This document shows, in pieces, positions 1-8,474 of a stretch of DNA of 64,000 nucleotides. The DNA is from UBA1930 sp943371535. GTDB taxonomy: Bacteria; Bacteroidota; Bacteroidia; Chitinophagales; Chitinophagaceae. A program made the position numbers and the translations under genes. Under the pieces are notes generated by a model. It was not told the origin of the DNA, did no database searches, and was given only the letters and a program-made list of their open reading frames with translations. Each line of letters opens with the position of its first letter. Positions within the stretch are counted from its first letter, which is position 1. The stretch covers positions 7,785 to 71,784 of the forward strand of contig CALRVE020000014.1 in NCBI GenBank assembly GCA_943371535.1, written 5' to 3'.

Positions 1-211
1 ACTTAGAAATGCTGCTGGTAATTTTTACATTAACGATAAACCAACAGGTGCAGTGGTTGGTCAGCAACCATTTGGTGGTGCAAGAGCAAGTGGAACCAAT
101 GATAAAGCTGGTAGTGCTTTAAACTTATATCGTTGGTTAAGTGCAAGAACCATTAAAGAAACGTTCAACCCACCAACAGATTATACTTATCCTTTTTTAC
201 AAGAAGCTTAG
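1..211 (+). CDS. pruA: L-glutamate gamma-semialdehyde dehydrogenase (PruA), C-terminal end only
   Basis: The window opens inside this gene; the first full codon is at position 2 and the stop is TAG at 209-211, leaving about 69 residues. The visible part has the C-terminal signature of aldehyde dehydrogenases of the 1-pyrroline-5-carboxylate dehydrogenase type: NFYINDKPTGAVVGQQPFGG, followed by ARASGTNDKAG and a tail ending in a tyrosine/proline-rich stretch. The family oxidises glutamate semialdehyde (from proline) to glutamate with NAD+ in the cytoplasm. The catalytic Cys and cofactor site lie outside the window. A strong terminator follows directly, so it is the last gene of its transcript. 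The family call is confident; only the missing N-terminus is unverified. Confidence 0.88.
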   Translation, partial: LRNAAGNFYINDKPTGAVVGQQPFGGARASGTNDKAGSALNLYRWLSARTIKETFNPPTDYTYPFLQEA

Positions 212-224
212 TAATGAAACGTAG

Positions 225-259
225 AAAACACCGTTTACAAAAAAGTAAACGGTGTTTTT
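225..259 (+). terminator. Rho-independent terminator after pruA
   Basis: A perfect 14-bp inverted repeat (225-238 and 245-258, arms AAAACACCGTTTAC and its complement) encloses an A-rich 6-nt loop and runs into five T residues. It starts 13 nt after the pruA stop. Confidence 0.9.
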
Positions 260-331
260 AATTGAAGCAACTATTTTGTGGAGGATTAAAATGAACATCA
301 GCTACTCAATAAATTTTTTTTAATAAATATT

Positions 332-742
332 ATGTACGAAAGCAATACCCAAATAAGAGTTAGATATGCCGAAACAGATCAAATGAATGTGGTATATCAT
401 GGTAATTATGCTCAATATTTTGAAGTTGGCAGAGCCGAAAGTATACGCCAATTAGGTTTCACTTATAAAGAATTAGAAGCGTTGGGAATAATGATGCCCA
501 TTGTAGATTTTCATGCAAAATTTTTACGTCCTGCTCATTACGATGATTTGTTAACCATCAAAACCATGTTAAAAGAATTACCCACCGATCATAGAATTGA
601 ATTTCACCAAGAAGTATATAACGAAGCTGGCAAACTAATCACTATTGGAAAAGTGGTGTTGTATTTTATTCATTCAGCCACCAAAGAAAAAACCACTATG
701 CCAGCAGAATTCAGAGATAGAGTAAGTAAATATTTCCATTAA
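332..742 (+). CDS. Acyl-CoA thioesterase, YbgC/FadM (hotdog) family
   Basis: A 136-residue single-domain hotdog protein, the usual length for the 4-hydroxybenzoyl-CoA thioesterase/YbgC family. The family signature is RYAETDQMNVVYHGNYAQYF near residues 11-30, where the Asp of TDQM is the expected catalytic residue and HGNY forms the start of the central helix. Such enzymes hydrolyse acyl-CoA thioesters in the cytoplasm; the natural substrate cannot be read from sequence. The ATG at 332 gives the canonical family start. It stands alone between the pruA terminator and the next promoter region, so it is probably monocistronic. Confidence 0.88.
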   Translation: MYESNTQIRVRYAETDQMNVVYHGNYAQYFEVGRAESIRQLGFTYKELEALGIMMPIVDFHAKFLRPAHYDDLLTIKTMLKELPTDHRIEFHQEVYNEAGKLITIGKVVLYFIHSATKEKTTMPAEFRDRVSKYFH

Positions 743-935
743 ATGCACTTAAAACAAAACTCAACTTTAGTTTAGTTTCAGCAATTTCAAAAAAATCTAG
801 CGTTAATTTAAACAAATTCTATTTTATTCTGTTTCAATGTACGTACACACAATTTTTGAAATGAGGAAAAACTTGGCACAATTGATGTATATACATGTAA
901 ATAAATTATTTTCGAATTCTAAAAACAAAAACAGT

Positions 936-1496
936 ATGAAAAGAGCATTTTTATTAGGAGCCGTTGCAATTGCAACTACATTAATTTCGTTTAAACCAGG
1001 CACTAAAAAAGGAACTGGTGACACTTACACAACCACAGCAGAATCTAAAATCGAATGGGTTGGTTCTAAGAAAGGTGGTTATCATCCTGGTTATTTTTCT
1101 GTAAAAAGTGGTAGCCTTACCATTGATGGTGGAAAATTAACTGGCGGAAAGTTTGTAATTGATGTAGCTGGTGTAAAGGTTACCGATGGTGCAGGTGCTA
1201 AATTAGAAGGTCACTTAAAATCTGGTGATTTTTTTGAAGTTGAGAAATTTCCAGAAGCAACTTTTGAAATTACCAATGTTACCTACACATCTGAAACTGC
1301 TATTGAAATTGCTGGAACTTTAAATATTAAAGGAACAAGTGTACCATTAAAGTTTCCTGGCTACATTAGAAATGTTGATGGCAACAAATTTTTTGCACAA
1401 GCTTTCTTCACATTAGATTCAAAATTATTACCAATAACAACAAAATATACAGTACCAGAAGTACCAGTTTCTATACATTTATTTGCAACTAAATAA
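936..1496 (+). CDS. YceI family periplasmic protein
   Basis: I place the start at ATG 936, giving 186 residues. An upstream in-frame ATG at 837 would add 33 residues of poor composition and destroy the signal peptide, which from 936 is good (MKRAFLLGAVAIATTLISF). The mature part is one YceI lipocalin-like domain: SKIEWVGSKKGGYHPGYFSV, a middle FVIDVAGVKVTD strand, GHLKSGDFFEVEKFPEATF, and GTLNIKGTSVPLKFPG. YceI proteins bind long isoprenoid or fatty amide ligands in the periplasm; the ligand here is unknown. A terminator follows at once, so it is a single-gene unit. Confidence 0.88.
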   Translation: MKRAFLLGAVAIATTLISFKPGTKKGTGDTYTTTAESKIEWVGSKKGGYHPGYFSVKSGSLTIDGGKLTGGKFVIDVAGVKVTDGAGAKLEGHLKSGDFFEVEKFPEATFEITNVTYTSETAIEIAGTLNIKGTSVPLKFPGYIRNVDGNKFFAQAFFTLDSKLLPITTKYTVPEVPVSIHLFATK

Positions 1497-1525
1497 GTTA
1501 TTTTTAATCCTCCAAATGAGGTGAG

Positions 1526-1561
1526 AGCCCTAATATTTAATTAAAATATTAGGGCTTTTTT
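1526..1561 (+). terminator. Rho-independent terminator after the YceI gene
   Basis: Perfect 13-bp inverted repeat AGCCCTAATATTT (1526-1538) and its complement (1544-1556), 5-nt loop, followed by a T run to 1561. Confidence 0.9.
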
Positions 1562-1694
1562 ATGGGTAAAAATAAATAGTAGTAAATTTTAATTGCATGT
1601 TTGAATAATTATTGTAAATTCATACTTGTAAATGGGCATCAAAATTAAGATGCAGCGTATCTAGAATAAGTTCATCATATTAAATTGGCTCAAT

Positions 1695-2231
1695 TTGAAC
1701 GAGTACGAATTGATAAAAGGATGCATTAAGCAAGACATCACTTGCCAGCGAATGCTTTTTGAGCAATTGGCTGGCAAAATGTTTACAGTATGCTTACGCT
1801 ACGCCAATGACCATATGGAAGCTGAAGACATGTTGCAAGATGGTTTTATACGTGTATTTAATAATTTACATCAATTTAAATTTGAAGGTTCGTTTGAAGG
1901 TTGGGTACGCAGAGTAATTGTAAACTGTGCATTAAAGCACTTACAAAAAAAGAGAATACAGTTTACTGAACTGAAAGAAAATTATTTTGATACTTATCAT
2001 GTAGATTCTTACGCATACAGCAATTTAGGCGAAGAAGAATTGTTAAAACTAATTAGCCAATTACCCGATGGTTACAGAATTGTATTTAACCTGAATATTA
2101 TTGAAGGATACACTCATGACGAAATTGCTCAACTGCTAAACATACAACCAAGTACTAGTCGCAGTCAATTAGTGAAAGCCAGAAAAATGTTACAAGCTCA
2201 AATTTTACAATTGCAAAAAATTGCTGTATAA
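1695..2231 (+). CDS. ECF-type RNA polymerase sigma factor (sigma-70 family)
   Basis: 178 residues with the two-domain layout of ECF sigma factors. Region 2 covers about residues 20-90 (KMFTVCLRYANDHMEAEDML, then DGFIRVFNNLHQFKFEGSFE and GWVRRVIVNCAL). Region 4 covers about residues 120-175 (LPDGYRIVFNLNIIEGYTHD, then EIAQLLNIQPSTSRSQLVKA). The start is a TTG at 1695; no ATG fits and the N-terminus NEYELIKGCIKQD is typical of Bacteroidota ECF factors. The stop overlaps the next start by one base (TAATG), so translation is coupled to a membrane protein that is probably its anti-sigma partner. The controlled genes are not known. Confidence 0.87.
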   Translation: MNEYELIKGCIKQDITCQRMLFEQLAGKMFTVCLRYANDHMEAEDMLQDGFIRVFNNLHQFKFEGSFEGWVRRVIVNCALKHLQKKRIQFTELKENYFDTYHVDSYAYSNLGEEELLKLISQLPDGYRIVFNLNIIEGYTHDEIAQLLNIQPSTSRSQLVKARKMLQAQILQLQKIAV

Positions 2232-3634
2232 TGAGTGACCAACTATTTGATAAGCATATTAAAGAGCAATTAGAAAATTTTGCATCTCCCGTGCCTAAAG
2301 GCATGTGGGATAAAATTGTAGTAGAACAAAAAAGAAGACCCACCATTTTTTGGTGGAACAGCAAACCATTTTTAGTATTTAGCTTATTGGTAACCATTAG
2401 CACATTTGGTGTTTTTATGTTGTATCATCAACATAAGGTTGAAACTGCTCAAAGTTTAGTAACAAAAGCTCAACCATTAGTTGCACTTATACATGCTCAA
2501 GAAACCAATAACACAATAGTTGCCAATTCAAGTTCAAAAATTGAACACCTAGAACCTGAAAAATTAACTACAGCTCAAGCCAATTCAACTAAACAAAATA
2601 ATTCATCCAATAACAGTAGTGTTGTAAATAAAAAAGAGGAGTTAAACTCCAATGTCTTTTCTACCAAAATATTGGCTACAACATATTCTACCATTAGAAC
2701 ATTGAAAAATAATTCAAATAGTAATACAAATAATTTACAAACAGCAGTTCAATCAAACTATGAGCAAAACAATGAGGCTTATGTTTTTCATGCTAGCAAA
2801 GCCAATGTAGTAACAATTGAAAAGAAACAGCCCTTGTTAAAAAATATATTTTATACAACTCATCAATCATTCATAAAAGATCCCATTGGTTGCCCAGAAG
2901 ATAAAAGTGGTAATAGAAATGATTGGTATGTTGAAACCTATCTAGCTCCTGAATTTACCTTTAAAAAAGTAAGTGGTAATTCAGATAATATGCTTTATCT
3001 AAATAAAAAAGATAGTGCCGAATCAATGAGAGGTGGTTTTACATTTGGTGCAAGAATTAGTAAAAATATTACCAACAATATTTTAATAAAAGCTGGTGTT
3101 CAATTTTCTCAATTAAACGAAGTTGTAAAACTGCGTAGAGAAAATGAACGAAGAATGGTTACCGTAGTTACTATAAGAACTGTTACTGATGCTTTAGGAA
3201 ATACTACAACAGTAGCTGATACAAGTACAATTACACAAATTGGATATGTAGAAAGTACAGCAAAAAATTATTATAGAAATATAGAATTACCTGTTGCATT
3301 AAGTTATGAATTTGGCAATAAAAATTTTAAAGCAGCTATTAATGGTGGGGTAATTATGAACCTTAGTTCTTGGTATAGTGGCAGAGTATTAGACACTTCT
3401 TATCAATTAGTAAATGTACATCCAAAAGAAAATGATGGTATTACCAAACATAATATAGCACTGAGTTTGTATGGTAGTGTAAGCTTAATAAAACCCATTA
3501 CAAACAATATGGATGTATTTGCTGAACCCTATTTTAGATACAGTTTATCAAAACTTCAAAATACTGCATATAACTTTAACCAAAGGTTTAGTGCAGCAGG
3601 CATTTCACTTGGTATTCGTTACAAATTAAACTAG
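2231..3634 (+). CDS. Probable anti-sigma/outer-membrane beta-barrel membrane protein
   Basis: 467 residues in three parts. A short cytoplasmic N-terminus (about 1-40) contains SPVPKGMWDKIV, a motif seen at the start of many Bacteroidota proteins encoded next to ECF sigma genes. One membrane segment follows near residues 44-64. Then comes a low-complexity Asn/Ser/Thr-rich linker (to about 190) and a C-terminal region with alternating beta-barrel-like strands ending in an aromatic/hydrophobic tail (AAGISLGIRYKLN). It overlaps the sigma gene by one base. The N-terminal part probably holds the sigma factor, while the C-terminal part resembles a PorT-like outer-membrane beta-barrel domain. How one chain could bridge both membranes is unclear. 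The anti-sigma role is inferred from context. Confidence 0.6.
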   Translation: MSDQLFDKHIKEQLENFASPVPKGMWDKIVVEQKRRPTIFWWNSKPFLVFSLLVTISTFGVFMLYHQHKVETAQSLVTKAQPLVALIHAQETNNTIVANSSSKIEHLEPEKLTTAQANSTKQNNSSNNSSVVNKKEELNSNVFSTKILATTYSTIRTLKNNSNSNTNNLQTAVQSNYEQNNEAYVFHASKANVVTIEKKQPLLKNIFYTTHQSFIKDPIGCPEDKSGNRNDWYVETYLAPEFTFKKVSGNSDNMLYLNKKDSAESMRGGFTFGARISKNITNNILIKAGVQFSQLNEVVKLRRENERRMVTVVTIRTVTDALGNTTTVADTSTITQIGYVESTAKNYYRNIELPVALSYEFGNKNFKAAINGGVIMNLSSWYSGRVLDTSYQLVNVHPKENDGITKHNIALSLYGSVSLIKPITNNMDVFAEPYFRYSLSKLQNTAYNFNQRFSAAGISLGIRYKLN

Positions 3635-3686
3635 TAAAAGCAACAAAATTCTTTCTTGTTGTATCTAAGTTTCAAAGGAATTTTAC

Positions 3687-4676
3687 GTGAAACTAATTTT
3701 ACCTACTTTGTTTATACTGATTGTTTTTTCGGGATGCAAAAAAGAATTTTCCGAAGAATTTCATGTATACAATAATGGTTTAAATGATGTTGAATGGAGA
3801 ACTCAATCTACCTCAACCGATCCCACAAATGAAATTACTGCTGTATTAAGTAACGACTTTCCAGTGTTACTAGATACATTAAATACCGATTCAAGCAGAA
3901 CATTAAAATTCAATGATTCTTTAAGTATTTCTTTAACTGGTTTAGCAGGAAATGGCACGGCACCTGGAACTTCCATCAACGGAACAATTGTTGTGAAATT
4001 AATTCACCTCAAAAAGAAAGGCGATTTTATACGATTTGCAAAACCTACCACTAGCTTTAATGCTTTATTACATACAAGTGGTGCGTTTAATACAATACTT
4101 TATAAAAATGGGCAGCCTATACAATTAGATACTATTACTAAATACAATATTGCTTATTCGTTTGTTAATAATACTAACACGATGCGATATTTTTATGAAG
4201 ACTCTATTACCAATAATTTAGATACCATTAAAACATGGTTTCAAAGTAACTATTATGGAGGTGTTTATCCTTATCAGTTTGTAGATTCAATTACTAATAT
4301 TGTAAATAAAGGTTACAACATTTATTCTAGAAAACTCAACTGGATTAGTAGTAATAAATATAACGACAGTACACTTCCGTCAACCAGTGTTCATGTAAAA
4401 CTACCTGCTAACTTTAATAATACCAATAGCCAAGTGTATGCTGTTTTTAACAATCAAGCAACTATTGTTCGTTTAAAACCCAACTTAACAGCAAAAGAAT
4501 TTACGTTTGAAAAAATTCCTTTGAACAGCAACCCAACATTTGTAGTAATAAGTAAAATTGGGAACGATTTATTTTTAGGTACTAGTGTACATACAGTAAT
4601 TAATAGCAATGTAATAAATATTACACCACAAACAAGAACACTTAACTTTATTCAAGCGTATTTAGATAGTTTATAA
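3687..4676 (+). CDS. Lipoprotein of unknown function
   Basis: 329 residues starting at GTG 3687 (no ATG is available upstream of the signal). The N-terminus is a classical lipoprotein signal with lipobox FSGC (Cys17), followed by KKEF. The rest is Asn/Thr/Ser-rich and beta-strand-like, without a domain I recognise. It follows the sigma/membrane-protein pair after 52 nt on the same strand and ends one base before the convergent VIT-like gene, so it could be a third member of that unit or a target of the sigma factor. No function is proposed. Confidence 0.65.
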   Translation: MKLILPTLFILIVFSGCKKEFSEEFHVYNNGLNDVEWRTQSTSTDPTNEITAVLSNDFPVLLDTLNTDSSRTLKFNDSLSISLTGLAGNGTAPGTSINGTIVVKLIHLKKKGDFIRFAKPTTSFNALLHTSGAFNTILYKNGQPIQLDTITKYNIAYSFVNNTNTMRYFYEDSITNNLDTIKTWFQSNYYGGVYPYQFVDSITNIVNKGYNIYSRKLNWISSNKYNDSTLPSTSVHVKLPANFNNTNSQVYAVFNNQATIVRLKPNLTAKEFTFEKIPLNSNPTFVVISKIGNDLFLGTSVHTVINSNVINITPQTRTLNFIQAYLDSL

Positions 4677-4677
4677 T

Positions 4678-5394
4678 TTAGTGTGCCCCACCACTAATTA
4701 ATTTGGCAATGGCAAAAGCTGCACTTGCAGCAGTAGCACCAATCAACATAACTTTTGTTGCTCCCCACCAAACATTAACGCCAGTCATTTTACTTTTAAA
4801 GTATCCAAAAATAAATAAGCAAAACAAAGTAATGATGGCAGAGTATTTTAGCCCTTCTAAAGAATGGGTTACAAAAAAGTAAGGAACTAAAGGAATTAAT
4901 CCACCTACTACATAAGACAAACCAATATTAAATGCACTTTTAGAAGCTCGTTTAGGGTCGGGCTCTGTTAATCCTAGTTCATGCTTCATCATAAAATCAA
5001 CCCACTTCTTTTCATCTTTAATAATTTCTTGAGTGGCTTGTTCAACAATGGGTTCGGTTAAACCCCATTCTCTAAAAACTTTTCTCACTTCTTCAATTTC
5101 AACTTCACGTTTATGTACCAATTCCCAATATTCATTTTTCAATTCACTATTGTAATGGTCTTGTTCTGTTTTTCCAGCTAAATAGCCACCCAAGCCCATT
5201 GCTATAGAGCCTGCAACAATTTCAGCTAGACCAGCAATCCAAACCAATTCTACATTATCGTGTATTGCACCACTTAAGCCAGCAGCTAAAGCAAATGGAA
5301 CCGTTAATCCATCGCTCATCCCAATTACTACATCACGCAAAAAATCGCTGCTTTGTAAATGCTCTTCATAATGATGTAAATGTGTGTCTTGCAT
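4678..5394 (-). CDS. VIT1/CCC1-family iron/manganese transporter
   Basis: 238 residues, about five membrane segments. The first half carries the family core: DFLRDVVIGMSDGLTVPFAL (about 17-36), then GLAEIVAGSIAMGLGGYLAG and a Glu-rich cytoplasmic stretch with several Glu residues that in plant VIT1 bind metal. The C-terminal segments include GLSYVVGGLIPLVPYFFV. The family exports Fe2+ or Mn2+ from the cytoplasm. It starts 8 nt after the stop of AMP nucleosidase on the same strand, so the two are co-transcribed. The metal specificity is not visible. Confidence 0.85.
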   Translation of the reverse strand: MQDTHLHHYEEHLQSSDFLRDVVIGMSDGLTVPFALAAGLSGAIHDNVELVWIAGLAEIVAGSIAMGLGGYLAGKTEQDHYNSELKNEYWELVHKREVEIEEVRKVFREWGLTEPIVEQATQEIIKDEKKWVDFMMKHELGLTEPDPKRASKSAFNIGLSYVVGGLIPLVPYFFVTHSLEGLKYSAIITLFCLFIFGYFKSKMTGVNVWWGATKVMLIGATAASAAFAIAKLISGGAH

Positions 5395-5402
5395 ATTCGA
5401 AA

Positions 5403-6173
5403 TTAAAAATGTAAATGTCTTACTGTTGCACCATTATTAATGAGTTGTTTTAATGAATCAATTCCAATTTTTAAATGACGGTCTACAAATTGAGAAGTTA
5501 CCTTTTTATCACTTGCTTCTGTTTTTACGCCTTCTGGAACCATTGGACTATCACTTACCAACAATAAAGCACCTGTAGGAATTTGATTGTAAAAACCCAC
5601 CATAAAAACAGTGGCTGTTTCCATATCAATAGCATAAGCCCTTACTCTAGTCAAATGGTTTTTAAATTCTTCATCATGCTCCCAAACACGTCTATTGGTG
5701 GTATAAACAGTTCCAGTCCAATAATCCGTTTTATGATCTCTTATTGTTGTTGAAATTGCTTTTTGCAAAGCAAATGCAGGCAATGCAGGTACTTCTGGTG
5801 GAAAGTAATCATTACTTGTTCCTTCACCTCTAATTGCAGCAATAGGTAAAATTAAATCTCCAATTTTATTGCGTTTTTTCAATCCGCCACATTTTCCTAA
5901 AAACAAAACAGCTTTAGGCTTTATTGCACTTAATAAATCCATTACAGTTGCAGCACCAGGGCTTCCCATTCCAAAATTGATAATGGTTATACCATCGGCA
6001 GTTGCACATTGAAAAGGTTTGTCTTTTCCTATTACTTGTACTTTATTCCACTTGGCAAACATTTCTACATAGTTACTAAAATTGGTCAGTAAAATATACT
6101 TGCCAAAGTTTTCTAACTTCTCTCCTGTATAACGTGGTAACCAATTGTTGACTATTTCTTGTTTTGTCTTCAT
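5403..6173 (-). CDS. amn: AMP nucleosidase
   Basis: 256 residues from ATG at 6173. Longer in-frame starts (6182, 6323) would add a hydrophobic leader and run into the divergent gene, whereas MKTKQEIVNNWLPRYTG is the usual N-terminus of the short Bacteroidota AMP nucleosidases. The phosphorylase/nucleosidase fold shows in FGMGSPGAATVMDLL, LFLGKCGGLKKRNKIGDLIL, AIDMETATVFMVGF (Met-Glu ribose binding) and LLLVSDSPMVPEG. The enzyme hydrolyses AMP to adenine and ribose 5-phosphate, lowering AMP in the cell. It leads a two-gene unit with the VIT transporter. Confidence 0.88.
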   Translation of the reverse strand: MKTKQEIVNNWLPRYTGEKLENFGKYILLTNFSNYVEMFAKWNKVQVIGKDKPFQCATADGITIINFGMGSPGAATVMDLLSAIKPKAVLFLGKCGGLKKRNKIGDLILPIAAIRGEGTSNDYFPPEVPALPAFALQKAISTTIRDHKTDYWTGTVYTTNRRVWEHDEEFKNHLTRVRAYAIDMETATVFMVGFYNQIPTGALLLVSDSPMVPEGVKTEASDKKVTSQFVDRHLKIGIDSLKQLINNGATVRHLHF

Positions 6174-6258
6174 AAAATTCATTTTATCATTAGTAATAAA
6201 GCCATGGTATATTTGAAAAACCATTTGTAAAAATAAGAAAATTGTTCTACAATACTGT

Positions 6259-6684
6259 ATGATAAAAATCGTGTATCCTGCACCCACTTTTAAAATTAAA
6301 AAAGAAGATAACAAAGAATTCATTTTTGATGGAATCAGAAAGAGATGGGTTGTATTAACACCAGAAGAATGGGTGCGTCAAAATATTATTCAATATTTAA
6401 TAGAAGAAAAAAAATATCCAAAAAGTTTATTTGCTATTGAAAAAGAAATAATGTTGGGTGAACTAAAAAGAAGATGTGATATAGTAATTTATAAAGACAC
6501 TATACCTTGGATGATTATTGAGTGTAAAGAAATGAATGTACCTGTAAATGAAAAAACCTTTGACCAAATATTAAATTATAATCAAACATTAAATGTAGAG
6601 TACTTAGTTACAACCAATGGCAATAGCACATTTGCCATAAATTGTTTAACCCAAACATGGTTAACAGAATTACCCAACTATTAG
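6259..6684 (+). CDS. HsdR N-terminal-type PD-(D/E)XK domain protein
   Basis: 141 residues made of a single nuclease-fold domain related to the N-terminus of type I restriction subunit R. Visible features are RKRWVVLTPEEWVRQN (about 29-44), CDIVIYKD with the acidic metal ligand, and IIECKE, which supplies the E-x-K end of the motif, followed by a strand with VEYLVTTNGNSTF. There is no helicase or translocase part, and no modification or specificity genes lie nearby. Such stand-alone proteins are frequent in Bacteroidota and their role is not settled. It is divergent from amn and convergent with the GH43 gene. Confidence 0.75.
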   Translation: MIKIVYPAPTFKIKKEDNKEFIFDGIRKRWVVLTPEEWVRQNIIQYLIEEKKYPKSLFAIEKEIMLGELKRRCDIVIYKDTIPWMIIECKEMNVPVNEKTFDQILNYNQTLNVEYLVTTNGNSTFAINCLTQTWLTELPNY

Positions 6685-6686
6685 AC

Positions 6687-8369
6687 TTACTTTTCTATTC
6701 TAAACCAATCAACATCTGCATACCCCATTTCACTAGTTTTGTTATTACCAACAGCAAACAAGCCAACTTTAGCTCCAATCCATTTACCTTTTCTAGCTGC
6801 AAATGGTTCTCCTAATTGTTTAAATTGAATACCATCTTCACTATAACTAAAGATGCATTTAGCATTACCCCATTTACTATTTTCACTTCTAATGTATTGT
6901 TGATAATCTGTATCAGTTGGTAGTACATTAATTACTTGTACCTTGAAATAAATAGTACTAGCATTTACTATAATTTCATCCATCCTAGTTTCAGTTTTAC
7001 CTTTATCGGCGTTGATACATTTTGCTTGTGCAACAACCAACCCTTTATTTATTTTCTTGATGGATATGTAGGCATAGTCTAACCCACTAATCATTAATCC
7101 AGCTTCATCATCGTTAGCTCTTGGTGTAAAACTAAGTTTAGTTGTTGCTGTAAAATTGGGGGCAGGAAATTTTTGTGAAAATAAATTAGGAATATTCCAC
7201 AGGTTAATAGTATCGGGCTTGGGTACATTGAATAACCTTAAAAAACCATAGTTAGTACCAGCGGGTAAAAAGAAATTGGTTTGTCTGTTTGCATTCCATT
7301 GCCATTGTAAACCAATTGTGTTGGTATTAAATTCATCACTTTCATGTGGTGTTTGAATTGGATAAGATTTACCAACATTGGGTTTTTTATAGGTTTCAAC
7401 AGGCTCTCCAATGCCATTTCCATCTTTATCAACTCCCATTATTGGCCAATCATTTTTCCATTGCATAGGTTGTAAATGCACAATTCTACCATATGCATCT
7501 TTATCTTGAAAATGAATAAACCAACTCTCTCCTGTTTGCGTTTCAACCCAAGCTCCTTGATGCGGTCCATTAAAATTGGTACTACCTTGTTCCAATACAA
7601 TCTTATGTTCATATGGCCCATCAATATGTTTACTTCTTAATACCAATTGCCATCCCTGTCCAACACCACCTGCAGGTGCAAAAACATAATAGTATCCATT
7701 TCGTTTGTGTATTTTAGGCCCTTCAACAGTTGGATGTTTATCATGACCATCAAATATAATTGCACCATCATCTAACAGTCGAGTTCCGTCAGCACTCATT
7801 CTATGCAATAATAAAATACTCTTCATTCCACTTCTACTTGCAGCAACACCGGCTACTAAATATGCTTTACCATCTTCATCCCAAAACGGGCAAGGATCTA
7901 TCCAACCTTTTGCTTTTTTTATTAAAAGGGGTTCACTCCATGGTCCAGTAATATTTTTAGCTTTCAGCATATAAACACCTTCATCTGGATCGGGATAAAA
8001 AATATAAAACTCCCCTTTATGATAACGTATTGCAGGAGCCCAAACTCCACCACCATGCTGTACTTTAGTAAATCTTTCGTAAGGAAGTTGCTGAGTAAAT
8101 GCATGGCCAATTAACGACCAATTAACCAAGTCTTTTGAATGTAATATTGGCAATCCCGGCACATAATTAAAACTAGAGGCAGTCATATAATAATCATCTC
8201 CAACACGTATTACATCTGGGTCGCTATAATCTGCATGCAAAATTGGGTTGGTATAAGTACCGTTCCCATTATCGGCTTTCCAAACTTTTGAAATATAGGG
8301 CTGTTGAGCCATTCCATTCATTTGAAAAAAAACTATTGTACATATTAGAATGAAGTAATAATTCCTCAT
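6687..8369 (-). CDS. Glycoside hydrolase family 43 (beta-xylosidase/arabinofuranosidase type)
   Basis: 560 residues from ATG 8369; a farther ATG at 8408 would spoil the signal peptide (MRNYYFILICTIVFFQMNG, cleaved near AQQ). The five-bladed propeller covers about 38-340. The expected catalytic triad is present: Asp in ADYSDPDVIRVG (base), Asp in GWIDPCPFWDEDGK (pKa modulator) and Glu in TVEGPKIHKRNGYYY (acid). The C-terminal 200 residues form a concanavalin-like beta-sandwich as in GH43 xylosidases. It releases xylose or arabinose from plant oligosaccharides outside the inner membrane. It is the last gene of the xylose unit, which fits a xylosidase role. Confidence 0.87.
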   Translation of the reverse strand: MRNYYFILICTIVFFQMNGMAQQPYISKVWKADNGNGTYTNPILHADYSDPDVIRVGDDYYMTASSFNYVPGLPILHSKDLVNWSLIGHAFTQQLPYERFTKVQHGGGVWAPAIRYHKGEFYIFYPDPDEGVYMLKAKNITGPWSEPLLIKKAKGWIDPCPFWDEDGKAYLVAGVAASRSGMKSILLLHRMSADGTRLLDDGAIIFDGHDKHPTVEGPKIHKRNGYYYVFAPAGGVGQGWQLVLRSKHIDGPYEHKIVLEQGSTNFNGPHQGAWVETQTGESWFIHFQDKDAYGRIVHLQPMQWKNDWPIMGVDKDGNGIGEPVETYKKPNVGKSYPIQTPHESDEFNTNTIGLQWQWNANRQTNFFLPAGTNYGFLRLFNVPKPDTINLWNIPNLFSQKFPAPNFTATTKLSFTPRANDDEAGLMISGLDYAYISIKKINKGLVVAQAKCINADKGKTETRMDEIIVNASTIYFKVQVINVLPTDTDYQQYIRSENSKWGNAKCIFSYSEDGIQFKQLGEPFAARKGKWIGAKVGLFAVGNNKTSEMGYADVDWFRIEK

Positions 8370-8474
8370 GAAGCAATATTTTAACTTACATAAAAAAAGT
8401 ATTAGCATACAATTAAGAAAATTATATGCTAATACATGCTTATAAATTTGTTCATCTACAATTAAAAATGAATT

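Noticed and set aside
872..890. Sigma-54-like motif TTGGCAC before the YceI gene
   Set aside because: The -12 half (TTGC) is absent at the required spacing; the following bases are ATGTA.
837..935. Extra 33 N-terminal residues of the YceI protein
   Set aside because: They would hide the clear signal peptide that begins at ATG 936.
6174..6323. N-terminal extension of AMP nucleosidase
   Set aside because: It has a hydrophobic composition foreign to the family and overlaps the start of the divergent HsdR-N-type gene; the ATG at 6173 gives the standard start.
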